Below are positions 48,759 to 56,921 of a DNA stretch of 60,067 nt, one piece after another (the stretch's first letter is position 1; every line of letters begins with the position of its first letter). Source of the DNA: an uncultured Sphingobacteriaceae bacterium (GTDB lineage Bacteria; Bacteroidota; Bacteroidia; Sphingobacteriales; Sphingobacteriaceae). Made by a program: the position numbers and the translations under genes. Where the stretch lies: positions 1 through 60,067 of the forward strand of contig CAMPKC010000025.1 of the NCBI GenBank assembly GCA_946887045.1, written 5' to 3'. The notes beneath the pieces are model-generated. The model was not told the origin of the DNA. It did not search any database and worked only from the letters and a program-made list of their open reading frames with translations.

Positions 48759-51238
48759 TGCTTGAATTTAATGAAGGGGCAGGTAGTCGACAAACCTTTT
48801 TTGTCGAAGTAATTCTTCCTTTATCCATTTCTAAAACATATACATACCGGATTCCTCAAACGCTTAACGATAGTATTGAAATTGGTAAGCGGGTAATAGT
48901 TCAGTTTGGGAAGAGCCGGATTTATACCGCTATCATTTTAAATATTTCTGAGGAACCACCTTCACTTTACGAAGCTAAATACATAATTGAAGTATTGGAC
49001 GAAAGTCCTATCGTGAATCAAAGTCAATTGCGGTTATGGCAATGGATGGCCGAATATTATATGTGTTATTTAGGCGAAGTGATGCAGGCAGCATTGCCGG
49101 CAGCACTTAAGCTAGCCAGCGAAACTAAAATTGTTTTGCTAAAAGATTCGGCTTACGATAAATCCTTATTAAGCGATAAAGAATATCTGATACTTGATGC
49201 GCTTGAAATTCAACCGGAACTGCGTGTTAGTGATATCGTGAACCTTTTGGGACAAAAAACTGTATTCCCCCTTCTCAAAGGTTTGTTTGAAAAAGGCATT
49301 ATTAATATCTCTGAAGAAATTTCTGATCGGTTTAAACCTCGCCGGAAGGCATATATCTACTTAGATCCCATTTATGATGAGCCTGAAAATAGGAAGGGCC
49401 TGTTCCAGATCCTCGAGCGGGCACCTAAGCAGCTGGATGCTCTACTGGCTTATCTAAAATTAAGTAAAACAGATTCACACGTATTGAAAAATGCAATTCT
49501 AGAGGAGTCGGGCTGCGGGAGTTCTGCTTTGAAGACGCTTCTGGAGAAGGGTATTTTGGTTCAGGAAGACAAAGTAGTGAGTCGTTTAGGAGCGGAAGAA
49601 CAGGAAATTTCTGACAACTTTTCTTTAAGCGAGAGTCAGCAAAAGGCTGTTAAGAGTATAGAACAGTCCTTTTCAAATAAAGATGTGGTGTTGCTGCATG
49701 GAATAACATCCTCGGGGAAAACCCAGGTTTATATTAAACTTATTGAAGATGTTTTGCTTAGCGGAAAGCAGGTACTTTATCTGTTGCCTGAAATTGCTCT
49801 CACAGCGCAAATGATAGAGCGCTTACGCCGATGCTTTGGCAATAAGATTGGGATTTATCATTCGCGCTTCAGTGATAACGAACGTGCTGAGGTTTGGAAG
49901 AAAATGCTGAAAAATGAATACGATATCGTTCTTGGCGCCCGATCATCAGTTTTTTTGCCCTTTTCTAAGCTGGGATTAATTATTGTGGATGAGGAACATG
50001 AAGCTTCTTATAAGCAGTTTGATCCTGCGCCTCGCTATCACGCCAGGGATACAGCCATCTACCTGTCAAACGTACATAAAGCAAAGGTTTTGCTCGGATC
50101 TGCCACGCCCTCTCTGGAAAGCTATTATAATGTTAAAACAGAGAAATATGGATTAGTCGAACTGAAGGAACGCTTCGGAATTGCCCAGCTGCCACAAATT
50201 GAGATAGTAAGTATCACTGAAGAAACTAACAAGAAAACCATTCAGTCAAATTTTACCAGCGTACTTATTAATGAAATAAGACTGGCTCTGGAAAATAAAG
50301 AGCAGGTTATCCTGTTTCAGAACCGACGAGGATATACGCCGATTCTGCTTTGTCGGACTTGTGGTTATTTACCCAAGTGTATTAATTGCGATGTGAGTTT
50401 AACCTATCATAAAAGCAGTGGAAAATTACATTGCCATTATTGCGGCTACAAGCAAGAAACAATTTCCAGATGTCCGGCCTGTGGTTCTACTCATATCGAG
50501 CAAAAGGGATTTGGCACCGAAAAAATTGAAGAAGATCTGCAGTTTATCATTCCGGAAGCCCGGATTGCCCGGATGGATCTGGACACGACCCGGTCGAAAC
50601 ATGGCTTCCAAAATTTGATAGCCGATTTTGAGGATGCTAAAATTGATATTCTGGTAGGTACGCAAATGGTTGCCAAGGGACTGGATTTTGGAAATGTTAC
50701 GGTTATTGGAATTATAAGCGCTGATAGCTTGTTGAATTATCCGGACTTCAGAGCATATGAACGAAGTTTTCAGATGCTGTCTCAGGTGGCAGGAAGAGCA
50801 GGCAGACGTGATAAAGTCGGTAAGGTTATCATTCAGACATTTAATCCTACCCATCGGGTGATAGAACAGGTAATAAAAAATGATTACGAAGGCTTGTTTA
50901 ATCGTGAAATCGCTGAGCGTAAGACGTTTTTATATCCTCCTTTATTTCGATTGATCAGACTGGATGTGAAGCATAAAGATTCTACTTTATTGTACGACAT
51001 CGCCTTCAGACTCGCAAAGGAACTTAGAACAACCTTAGGTAAAAGAGTTTTAGGGCCCGAAGAGCCTTTAATCAGCAGGATTAGAAACTACTACATTAAA
51101 ACTATTTACATCAAGGTTGAGCGGAATGGTATTTCAATTGCAAAAGTTAAAGAGTTCTTACATTCCGTGTTGTTAAATATGGAAACGAATAAACTCAATA
51201 AGGGGGCATTCGTACAAGTCGACGTTGATCCTTATTAG
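48758..51238 (+). CDS. priA: Primosomal protein N' (replication restart helicase)
   Basis: 826 residues. Walker A GITSSGKTQVYIKL, DEEHEASYKQ, GSATPSLES and the zinc-binding Cys cluster (CRTCGYLPKCINC; CHYCGYKQETISRCPACG) are intact, and there is a typical 3'-DNA-binding N-terminus. It restarts stalled replication forks. The last codon overlaps the stop of the convergent gene by 4 bases. Confidence 0.97.
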   Translation: MLEFNEGAGSRQTFFVEVILPLSISKTYTYRIPQTLNDSIEIGKRVIVQFGKSRIYTAIILNISEEPPSLYEAKYIIEVLDESPIVNQSQLRLWQWMAEYYMCYLGEVMQAALPAALKLASETKIVLLKDSAYDKSLLSDKEYLILDALEIQPELRVSDIVNLLGQKTVFPLLKGLFEKGIINISEEISDRFKPRRKAYIYLDPIYDEPENRKGLFQILERAPKQLDALLAYLKLSKTDSHVLKNAILEESGCGSSALKTLLEKGILVQEDKVVSRLGAEEQEISDNFSLSESQQKAVKSIEQSFSNKDVVLLHGITSSGKTQVYIKLIEDVLLSGKQVLYLLPEIALTAQMIERLRRCFGNKIGIYHSRFSDNERAEVWKKMLKNEYDIVLGARSSVFLPFSKLGLIIVDEEHEASYKQFDPAPRYHARDTAIYLSNVHKAKVLLGSATPSLESYYNVKTEKYGLVELKERFGIAQLPQIEIVSITEETNKKTIQSNFTSVLINEIRLALENKEQVILFQNRRGYTPILLCRTCGYLPKCINCDVSLTYHKSSGKLHCHYCGYKQETISRCPACGSTHIEQKGFGTEKIEEDLQFIIPEARIARMDLDTTRSKHGFQNLIADFEDAKIDILVGTQMVAKGLDFGNVTVIGIISADSLLNYPDFRAYERSFQMLSQVAGRAGRRDKVGKVIIQTFNPTHRVIEQVIKNDYEGLFNREIAERKTFLYPPLFRLIRLDVKHKDSTLLYDIAFRLAKELRTTLGKRVLGPEEPLISRIRNYYIKTIYIKVERNGISIAKVKEFLHSVLLNMETNKLNKGAFVQVDVDPY

Positions 51239-51975
51239 TAAGTTAAGCCGAAGTTATACTGTAAGGAAACCGAACTGAGAGGCTTTAACAAAAACTCCCA
51301 CTTCTGATAGTCGCTAAACGTTCGGGTGCGGTTGTTATCCTGATATGTTTTTTCCTGTTTCTCGTAACTGTACAGAAGAGTAATTCCAGTCTCCACCGCC
51401 AAAGTGAAATGGCTTACAGGACTGAATTTTAAGCCGAAATTTGGCGACATTAAAAATCCGTTTTTCAGCGAGTTCGCTGTATAGGGATTGGTATAGTGAA
51501 TTGCAGATGCATTTTTTACATCGCCCTTGAAAGAATTTCTTCTGTATCCAATGTCGAAAGCCAGATAGGGCTGAAGCATTCCATAAATGAAGTTTTTTTC
51601 AAAGCCGATTTTAGCTGAAAAATCTTTCATGGTACCATTCGCCTCTTCACATTCCTCGCATTCATTTTTAAACGAAATATCCTCAGAAAAGAAATTTGCG
51701 CCTAATCGAAAGCTGATCTGATTGTCGTTTAATTTGACAAATACTCCGCTCAATTTCGTGGTTACGAAATTGTTTGAATTTACCTGATTCAGGATTTTTG
51801 GAAACTCTTCCACACTCAGTGCCTTAATACCAACGGTGTACATGTAAAGCCGTTGGTTAGTAAATTGAGAGGGCCTTAGATTAATATTCGAGTTATCGAC
51901 AGTGTCAATTCTGATAATTTGTGCTTGTAGGGATAAGGAGAAAACAGAAAATAAAACGAGTAAAGTTTTTTTCAT
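51235..51975 (-). CDS. Secreted/outer-membrane beta-strand-rich protein
   Basis: About 246 residues from the Met at 51975 (MKKTLLVLFSVFSLSLQAQ signal peptide), then strands such as QISFRLGANFFSEDISF, MLQPYLAFDIGYRRNSF and FTLAVETGITLLYSY, ending SLQYNFGLTY. The barrel-like end suggests outer-membrane localisation. The frame is open 5 codons further upstream. Function unknown. Confidence 0.75.
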   Translation of the reverse strand: MKKTLLVLFSVFSLSLQAQIIRIDTVDNSNINLRPSQFTNQRLYMYTVGIKALSVEEFPKILNQVNSNNFVTTKLSGVFVKLNDNQISFRLGANFFSEDISFKNECEECEEANGTMKDFSAKIGFEKNFIYGMLQPYLAFDIGYRRNSFKGDVKNASAIHYTNPYTANSLKNGFLMSPNFGLKFSPVSHFTLAVETGITLLYSYEKQEKTYQDNNRTRTFSDYQKWEFLLKPLSSVSLQYNFGLTY

Positions 51976-52094
51976 GCTATTGAGAACCATGCCGTAAAAG
52001 TAATAAAAGTTCTTAGTGTCAAACGATTTTAAAAAATCCTATAATAAGTATTAATTTATATTTTTTGTTTCGATGGTGGTATGTTTTCAAATCT

Positions 52095-52102
52095 TATTTT
52101 TG
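52095..52102 (+). promoter_or_regulatory. -7 element immediately before pcm
   Basis: TATTTTTG, exact TAnnTTTG, ends 7 bases before the ATG at 52110. The mRNA would start at or within a few bases of the start codon. Confidence 0.6.
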
Positions 52103-52109
52103 CATTACA

Positions 52110-52769
52110 ATGGCATACAAATTTATTGATAATTATCGCGAACAAGGTGCAAGGAAAAAATTGGTTGCGTTTCTTCGGGATGAGCGAAAAATTGAGGATA
52201 AAAATGTTTTGAAAGCTATTGAGAAGGTTCCCCGGCATTTTTTCTTCGACGAGACGTTCTGGCACCAGGCTTATAAAGATATTGCGTTTCCGATAGGCGA
52301 AGGGCAGACTATATCCCAGCCATACACTGTTGCTTATCAAACTCAGTTGCTTCATGTAAAGCCGGGCGATAAAGTTTTGGAAATTGGCACGGGCTCGGGT
52401 TATCAAACTTGCGTCCTTTTGGAGCTGAAAGCAAAAGTTTATACCATCGAACGGCAGGAGAAGCTTTATGAACGTGCGAAACTTTTTCTAAAGAAGATGA
52501 ATTATGCGCCCGAATTTTTTTTGGGAGATGGTTCTCGTGGGATCCCTCAGCATGCGCCATATGATAAAATCATTGTAACAGCGGGGGCGCCCTTTGTTCC
52601 CGAAGACCTGTTAAAGCAATTAAAAATTGGCGGTATCTGTGTTATCCCGGTAGGGGACGAGAAATCTCAGAAAATGATTACCGTTTTTAGAGTTGGTGAA
52701 AACGACTATGAAAAAATAGAGTTGGATACTTTTCGCTTTGTGCCTCTGGTAGGTGATAAAGCCTGGTAA
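52110..52769 (+). CDS. pcm: Protein-L-isoaspartate O-methyltransferase
   Basis: About 219 residues from the ATG at 52110. KVLEIGTGSGYQTCVLLELKA is the SAM loop (core EIGTGSGYQT), with PIGEGQTISQPYTVA and IIVTAGAPFVPEDLL from the PCMT signature. It repairs isoaspartyl residues in aged proteins. The frame extends to 52065, but the -7 element sits in that extension. Confidence 0.95.
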   Translation: MAYKFIDNYREQGARKKLVAFLRDERKIEDKNVLKAIEKVPRHFFFDETFWHQAYKDIAFPIGEGQTISQPYTVAYQTQLLHVKPGDKVLEIGTGSGYQTCVLLELKAKVYTIERQEKLYERAKLFLKKMNYAPEFFLGDGSRGIPQHAPYDKIIVTAGAPFVPEDLLKQLKIGGICVIPVGDEKSQKMITVFRVGENDYEKIELDTFRFVPLVGDKAW

Positions 52770-52778
52770 ATGAACGGC

Positions 52779-52798
52779 ATCCCGATTTATTTCGGGAT
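52779..52798 (+). terminator. Hairpin after pcm
   Basis: ATCCCGA (52779-52785) and TCGGGAT (52792-52798) with a six-base loop, 9 bases after the pcm stop. There is no T tract, so termination is plausible but unproven. Confidence 0.45.
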
Positions 52799-52831
52799 CC
52801 CACCTAATCAAAGTAGGATGATGTGCTATCT

Positions 52832-53281
52832 CTAACTTTTCAAAACCCTGCTTAACTCAATTTTACTTTCCCGGTCTTTAATAGTATCCCGTTTATCAAA
52901 CAGCTTTTTACCCTGTGCCATTCCAATTTCCAGTTTGGCAAATCCACGATCACTTATAAAGAGGCGTAGAGGCACAATCGTAAATCCTTTTTCTTCACCT
53001 TTTTCTTTAAGCTTTCGAAGTTCTTTTTTGGTCAGCAGCAAAGCACGATCCCTTTTCTGTTCATGATTGTAAAAAGAACCATGAGAATATTCGGCAATAT
53101 GCATGTTTCTCACATATAGTTTCTCGTTTAAAAAAGTGCAGAAAGCATCGTTGATATTTACTTTGCCTTCTCTAATCGACTTTATTTCAGTCCCAAGTAA
53201 TTGTAAACCCGCGGTAAATGTTTCGAGTATGTAATACTCAAAATATGCTTTTTTATTTTTAACGTTTAAATCGTTCTTCAT
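52832..53281 (-). CDS. smpB: SsrA-binding protein
   Basis: 149 residues. YYILETFTAGLQLLGTEIKSIREG, MHIAEYSHGSF and RLFISDRGFAKLEIGMAQGKKLFDKR (SmpB core) are present, with a basic tail. It binds tmRNA for trans-translation; ssrA is not in the window. Confidence 0.97.
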   Translation of the reverse strand: MKNDLNVKNKKAYFEYYILETFTAGLQLLGTEIKSIREGKVNINDAFCTFLNEKLYVRNMHIAEYSHGSFYNHEQKRDRALLLTKKELRKLKEKGEEKGFTIVPLRLFISDRGFAKLEIGMAQGKKLFDKRDTIKDRESKIELSRVLKS

Positions 53282-53302
53282 TTTGTTGTGTGTGGTATAT
53301 CC

Positions 53303-53959
53303 CTAAACAATCAGGATATTCTCAGCAAATTTTTGCGATACCATTATCTTCGTATCACTTATCATAATTTCCATGGAGCCATCAAAAGCTTGCTTAGATA
53401 TAACTTTTATCGGCGTGTCAATTCCCAAATTCAATTGGCTAACATATTGAAGAAACGCAGCCGTGTTATCTTTCACTGCCACCATCTTACAACTGCTTCC
53501 CGACTCTACTTCAGAAAGTGTTTTTTTAGAAGATTGTTTTAATTCTCCCTTCGCATTTGGTATCGCATCTCCATGAGGGTCAAATTCCGGAAAACCCAAA
53601 AATTTATCCAGTTTATCAACCAGCTTTGGCGAATGGATATGTTCAAGTTGTTCGGCAACTTCATGCACTTCATCCCATGTAAATTCTAACTTCTCATACA
53701 GAAAAGTTTCCCATAGCCGGTGTTTCCTTAAAATTTCAACAGCCTTTTTTCTGCCGCTTTCCGATAAAGAAATTTTGCCGTACTTTTCGTACTCTATTAA
53801 TTTCTTCTCCTTAAGCTTTTTAAGCATATCTGTAGCCGTTGCAGGTTTAACCCCTAAAAAGAAAGCAAGCTCGTTGGTTCCGGCTTCCACTTTATCCTCA
53901 ATCTCCATAGTTAAATGAAGCAACGCTTTCAAGTAATTTTCTTCTGTAAACGACAGCAT
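53303..53959 (-). CDS. DtxR/MntR-family metal-dependent repressor with FeoA-like domain
   Basis: 218 residues. The N-terminal winged helix (LGVKPATATDMLKKLKEKKLIEYEKYGKISL) and dimer/metal domain (RKHRLWETFLYEKLEFTWDEVHEVAEQLEHIHSP) are intact, as is the HPHGD-like segment FDPHGDAIP; the last about 70 residues are the SH3/FeoA-like domain. It is expected to bind Mn2+ or Fe2+ and repress uptake genes. It is divergent from the TonB receptor with an operator between. The neighbouring mntH favours Mn, so I would call it MntR-like. Confidence 0.93.
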   Translation of the reverse strand: MLSFTEENYLKALLHLTMEIEDKVEAGTNELAFFLGVKPATATDMLKKLKEKKLIEYEKYGKISLSESGRKKAVEILRKHRLWETFLYEKLEFTWDEVHEVAEQLEHIHSPKLVDKLDKFLGFPEFDPHGDAIPNAKGELKQSSKKTLSEVESGSSCKMVAVKDNTAAFLQYVSQLNLGIDTPIKVISKQAFDGSMEIMISDTKIMVSQKFAENILIV

Positions 53960-53992
53960 GGCTATAAAAGTAAGAAAAAAACAAAATTAAAA

Positions 53993-54023
53993 TTGTTAGG
54001 TTAATCTAATTATTATAGTTTTG
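53993..54023 (+). promoter_or_regulatory. Promoter of the TonB receptor with operator in the spacer
   Basis: TTG at 53993-53995 (-33) and TAGTTTTG at 54016-54023 (-7) are separated by 20 bp. The 14-bp operator fills the middle of that spacer, ideal for repression by occlusion. Confidence 0.65.
53996..54009. promoter_or_regulatory. Candidate DtxR/MntR operator, copy 1
   Basis: TTAGGTTAATCTAA, an imperfect dyad very like half of the DtxR consensus. It differs at one base from the copy in front of mntH. It lies between the repressor gene and the divergent receptor gene. Confidence 0.78.
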
Positions 54024-54047
54024 TTAATCTTATTAAAATTGTGAGAC

Positions 54048-56303
54048 ATGCGGAAGTTTGGTTTTTTTGTTCTTTTAGTGCTGATTACAAATGATTTGTT
54101 TTCACAAAGTATTAGCGGAACGGTATATGGTAATGGTATTTCTGTTCCGGATGCTTCTGTAAAAATTTCAGAATCGAATCAATTTACTTCGACAGATAGT
54201 ACCGGAAGGTTTGAGTTTTTATCGGTTAAACCGGGAAAATATGTTTTTCGCGTTGCAGCTATAGGATATAAAACGCTTTTTAAGTCTGTTATAGTTACTC
54301 AATCGGATTCATTGAAAGTGCTCAATTTCGACTTAACACCCGATGCAAATTTAAGTGAGGTCGTCGTTACAGGAACGCTAAAAGAAGTTAGCCGGCTAGA
54401 AAGCGCAGTGCCTGTAGAAATATACAATCACACTTTTTTTAAGAAAAATCCTACCCCCTCAATATTTGATGCTTTGCAGAATGTAAACGGAGTGCGGCCT
54501 CAGTTAAACTGTAATGTTTGTAATACCGGGGATATTCATATTAATGGTTTAGAAGGTCCTTACACCATGGTTTTGATAGATGGGATGCCTTTGGTAAGTA
54601 GCCTTTCTACAGTTTATGGTTTATCCGGAATTCCTAATTCGTTAATTGAGCGTGTGGAAATAGTTAAAGGGCCGGCCTCTTCGCTTTATGGTTCGGAAGC
54701 TGTGGGAGGATTGATCAATATAATTACTAAATCTCCCCGGAATGCTCCCGTTCTTTCTGCGGATGTATTTTCTACCAATTGGAATGAGGTGAATACTGAT
54801 CTGGGCTTCAAGTTTACAACAGGTAAAGCAACCGCATTAAGTGGTTTGAATTACTATAATTATCAAAATCCGATTGACAATAATGCGGACAATTTTACGG
54901 ATGTTACTTTACAACATAGAATCTCCCTGTTCCAGAAATGGATGTTCGAGCGGAAAGAGAATCGACTATTTTCATTGGCTGGACGATTTTTTTATGAAGA
55001 CAGATGGGGTGGAGATATGCTCTGGTCGAAAACATACCGCGGCGGTGATTTAATATATGGCGAAAGTATTTATACCAAAAGATTGGAGGCATTCGGGGCC
55101 TATCAACTTCCTGTTAAAGAAAAATTATTACTGTCGTTTTCGTATAATAATCATGAGCAGAATTCGGTTTATGGAACCACATCATTTATCGCCTCGCAGC
55201 ATGTGGCATTTTCTCAGCTTACCTGGGATAAGAAAATACACAGGCATGATTTATTAGCTGGCCTGGCTACCCGATATACTTTTTATGATGATAATACTCA
55301 GGGTACAGCCCAAAAGGCCGATCAAACATGGCTACCTGGTGTCTTTTTGCAAGATGAGATCGAGCTACATAAGAAACACAACATACTTTTGGGGCTTCGG
55401 TATGACTACAATTCCAATCACGGAAATATTGTAACGCCACGATTTGCTTATAAATGGAAAGCTGACGATAACACTATCCTGAGGCTGAATGCCGGAACGG
55501 GTTTTAGAGTTGTGAATTTGTTCACGGAAGACCATGCCGCGCTCACCGGTGCCCGAATTGTAGAGATAAAGGAAGAGCTTAAGCCGGAGAAAAGCTTTAA
55601 TGTGAATCTGAATTTTTTGAAAAAGATGGTTACAAAAGGAGACAATATTCTTTCCTTTGACGCTTCCGTATGGTACACACGTTTTGACAACAGAATAATA
55701 GCTGATTATGAATCAGATCCTAACAAAATTATTTACGATAATTTAACTGGATTTGCCGTTTCAAAAGGAATAAGCGCAAATGTGGACCTTGCATATTCGA
55801 GCGGTTTGAAATTTTTATTAGGTGCTACCCTGATGGATGTTTATAGCAAAGAGCATGGCGTTAAACTAAATCAATTACTGACGGAGCCATGGATGGGAAC
55901 CTGGGCTATCTCTTATCCTTTAAAAAAGATGAAGCTTGCCCTGGATTATACAGGAAATATTTACGGTCCTATGGATTTGCCTACACTTGGTGGTCTGGAC
56001 CCGAGGGAAAAGACTTCTCCGGTTTGGAGTATTCAAAATATACAGTTCACTTTTTCGGGTTTACAAAAGATTGAACTTTATGGTGGGATAAAGAATTTGC
56101 TTAACTGGACACCAAACCGAAGAAATCCGTTTTTAATCGCCAGAACCAACGATCCTTTTGATAAGGATGTGGAATACAAAGCAGATGGACAGGTGCAGGA
56201 CACTGAGTCAAATCCTTATGCACTCACTTTCGACCCTACCTATATGTATGCGCCAAATCAAGGTATCAGAGGGTTTTTTGGTGTCCGAATGAATATCAGA
56301 TAA
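54048..56303 (+). CDS. TonB-dependent receptor with carboxypeptidase-like N-terminal domain, probable metal uptake
   Basis: 751 residues: signal peptide (FSQ), carboxypeptidase-like beta domain (ISGTVYGNGISVPDASVKIS to PGKYVFRVAAIGY), plug with VPVEI..., NGLEGPYTMVLIDGMPLVSSL and the CNVC pair in QLNCNVCNTGDIH, then a barrel ending IRGFFGVRMNIR. It has no visible siderophore genes around it. With a MntR-like repressor, an operator in its promoter and mntH nearby, it is a candidate outer-membrane Mn or Fe transporter. The thioredoxin-like gene follows after 69 bases. Confidence 0.92.
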   Translation: MRKFGFFVLLVLITNDLFSQSISGTVYGNGISVPDASVKISESNQFTSTDSTGRFEFLSVKPGKYVFRVAAIGYKTLFKSVIVTQSDSLKVLNFDLTPDANLSEVVVTGTLKEVSRLESAVPVEIYNHTFFKKNPTPSIFDALQNVNGVRPQLNCNVCNTGDIHINGLEGPYTMVLIDGMPLVSSLSTVYGLSGIPNSLIERVEIVKGPASSLYGSEAVGGLINIITKSPRNAPVLSADVFSTNWNEVNTDLGFKFTTGKATALSGLNYYNYQNPIDNNADNFTDVTLQHRISLFQKWMFERKENRLFSLAGRFFYEDRWGGDMLWSKTYRGGDLIYGESIYTKRLEAFGAYQLPVKEKLLLSFSYNNHEQNSVYGTTSFIASQHVAFSQLTWDKKIHRHDLLAGLATRYTFYDDNTQGTAQKADQTWLPGVFLQDEIELHKKHNILLGLRYDYNSNHGNIVTPRFAYKWKADDNTILRLNAGTGFRVVNLFTEDHAALTGARIVEIKEELKPEKSFNVNLNFLKKMVTKGDNILSFDASVWYTRFDNRIIADYESDPNKIIYDNLTGFAVSKGISANVDLAYSSGLKFLLGATLMDVYSKEHGVKLNQLLTEPWMGTWAISYPLKKMKLALDYTGNIYGPMDLPTLGGLDPREKTSPVWSIQNIQFTFSGLQKIELYGGIKNLLNWTPNRRNPFLIARTNDPFDKDVEYKADGQVQDTESNPYALTFDPTYMYAPNQGIRGFFGVRMNIR

Positions 56304-56372
56304 TTTCGATCTAATTCTTTAATTATAAGGTGCTGGTGCTTTTTTAATTTTGACCTTTTAATTTATCAAACC

Positions 56373-56849
56373 GTGAAACTGCATCTCTTATTTTGGATAT
56401 TCACCTTATTGGCCAACGCAGCAAGTTATGCCCAGATAAACACCGCGACTTTTGAAAAGCTTACTGAATTACAAAAGAAGGAGAACCGACCTGTGATGGT
56501 CTATATTCATACCGATTGGTGTAAGTACTGCCATGCTATGAAGCAGCAGATGCTTAAGAATAGTGATATCCTGAATATATTAAATCAAAAATATTATACA
56601 GTTTTTTTAAATGCGGAGAGCAAAAAAGATATCAGCTTTAACGGAAAAGTATTTAAATACAAGCCCACTGGCATTACAACCGGCATTCATCAATTAGCCG
56701 AGGCGTTGGGAAGAATGGACGATGAAAATTCTTATCCAGTTTTATGCTTTTTAAATGATAAAAATGAAATTATTTACCAGTCTGGTGGATTTTTAAGTGC
56801 AGAAGCTTTTTTAAAGACTTTAAAAGTTATTTCCCGGTCGGATAATTAA
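56373..56849 (+). CDS. Secreted thioredoxin-like protein, GTG start
   Basis: 158 residues: signal peptide (ANAASYAQ) then a thioredoxin fold with C-x-x-C in HTDWCKYCHAMKQ and the cis-Pro near ENSYPVLCFLN. It is periplasmic and presumably reduces or isomerises disulfides, or aids a cysteine pair such as CNVC of the receptor plug. The start codon is GTG at 56373, since no upstream ATG fits. It converges on the mntH gene with a terminator between. Confidence 0.88.
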   Translation: MKLHLLFWIFTLLANAASYAQINTATFEKLTELQKKENRPVMVYIHTDWCKYCHAMKQQMLKNSDILNILNQKYYTVFLNAESKKDISFNGKVFKYKPTGITTGIHQLAEALGRMDDENSYPVLCFLNDKNEIIYQSGGFLSAEAFLKTLKVISRSDN

Positions 56850-56858
56850 CTGTTTAAC

Positions 56859-56889
56859 AAAAAAAGCAGGGAAAAATTCCCCGCTTTTT
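56859..56889. terminator. Bidirectional terminator between thioredoxin and mntH genes
   Basis: AAAAAGC/GCTTTTT (56861-56867, 56883-56889) continued, after one mismatch, by GGGAA/TTCCC. A tract on the left, T tract on the right. Confidence 0.85.
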
Positions 56890-56921
56890 AAATGCCATTT
56901 GAATTTTTATTGCGATTTACC

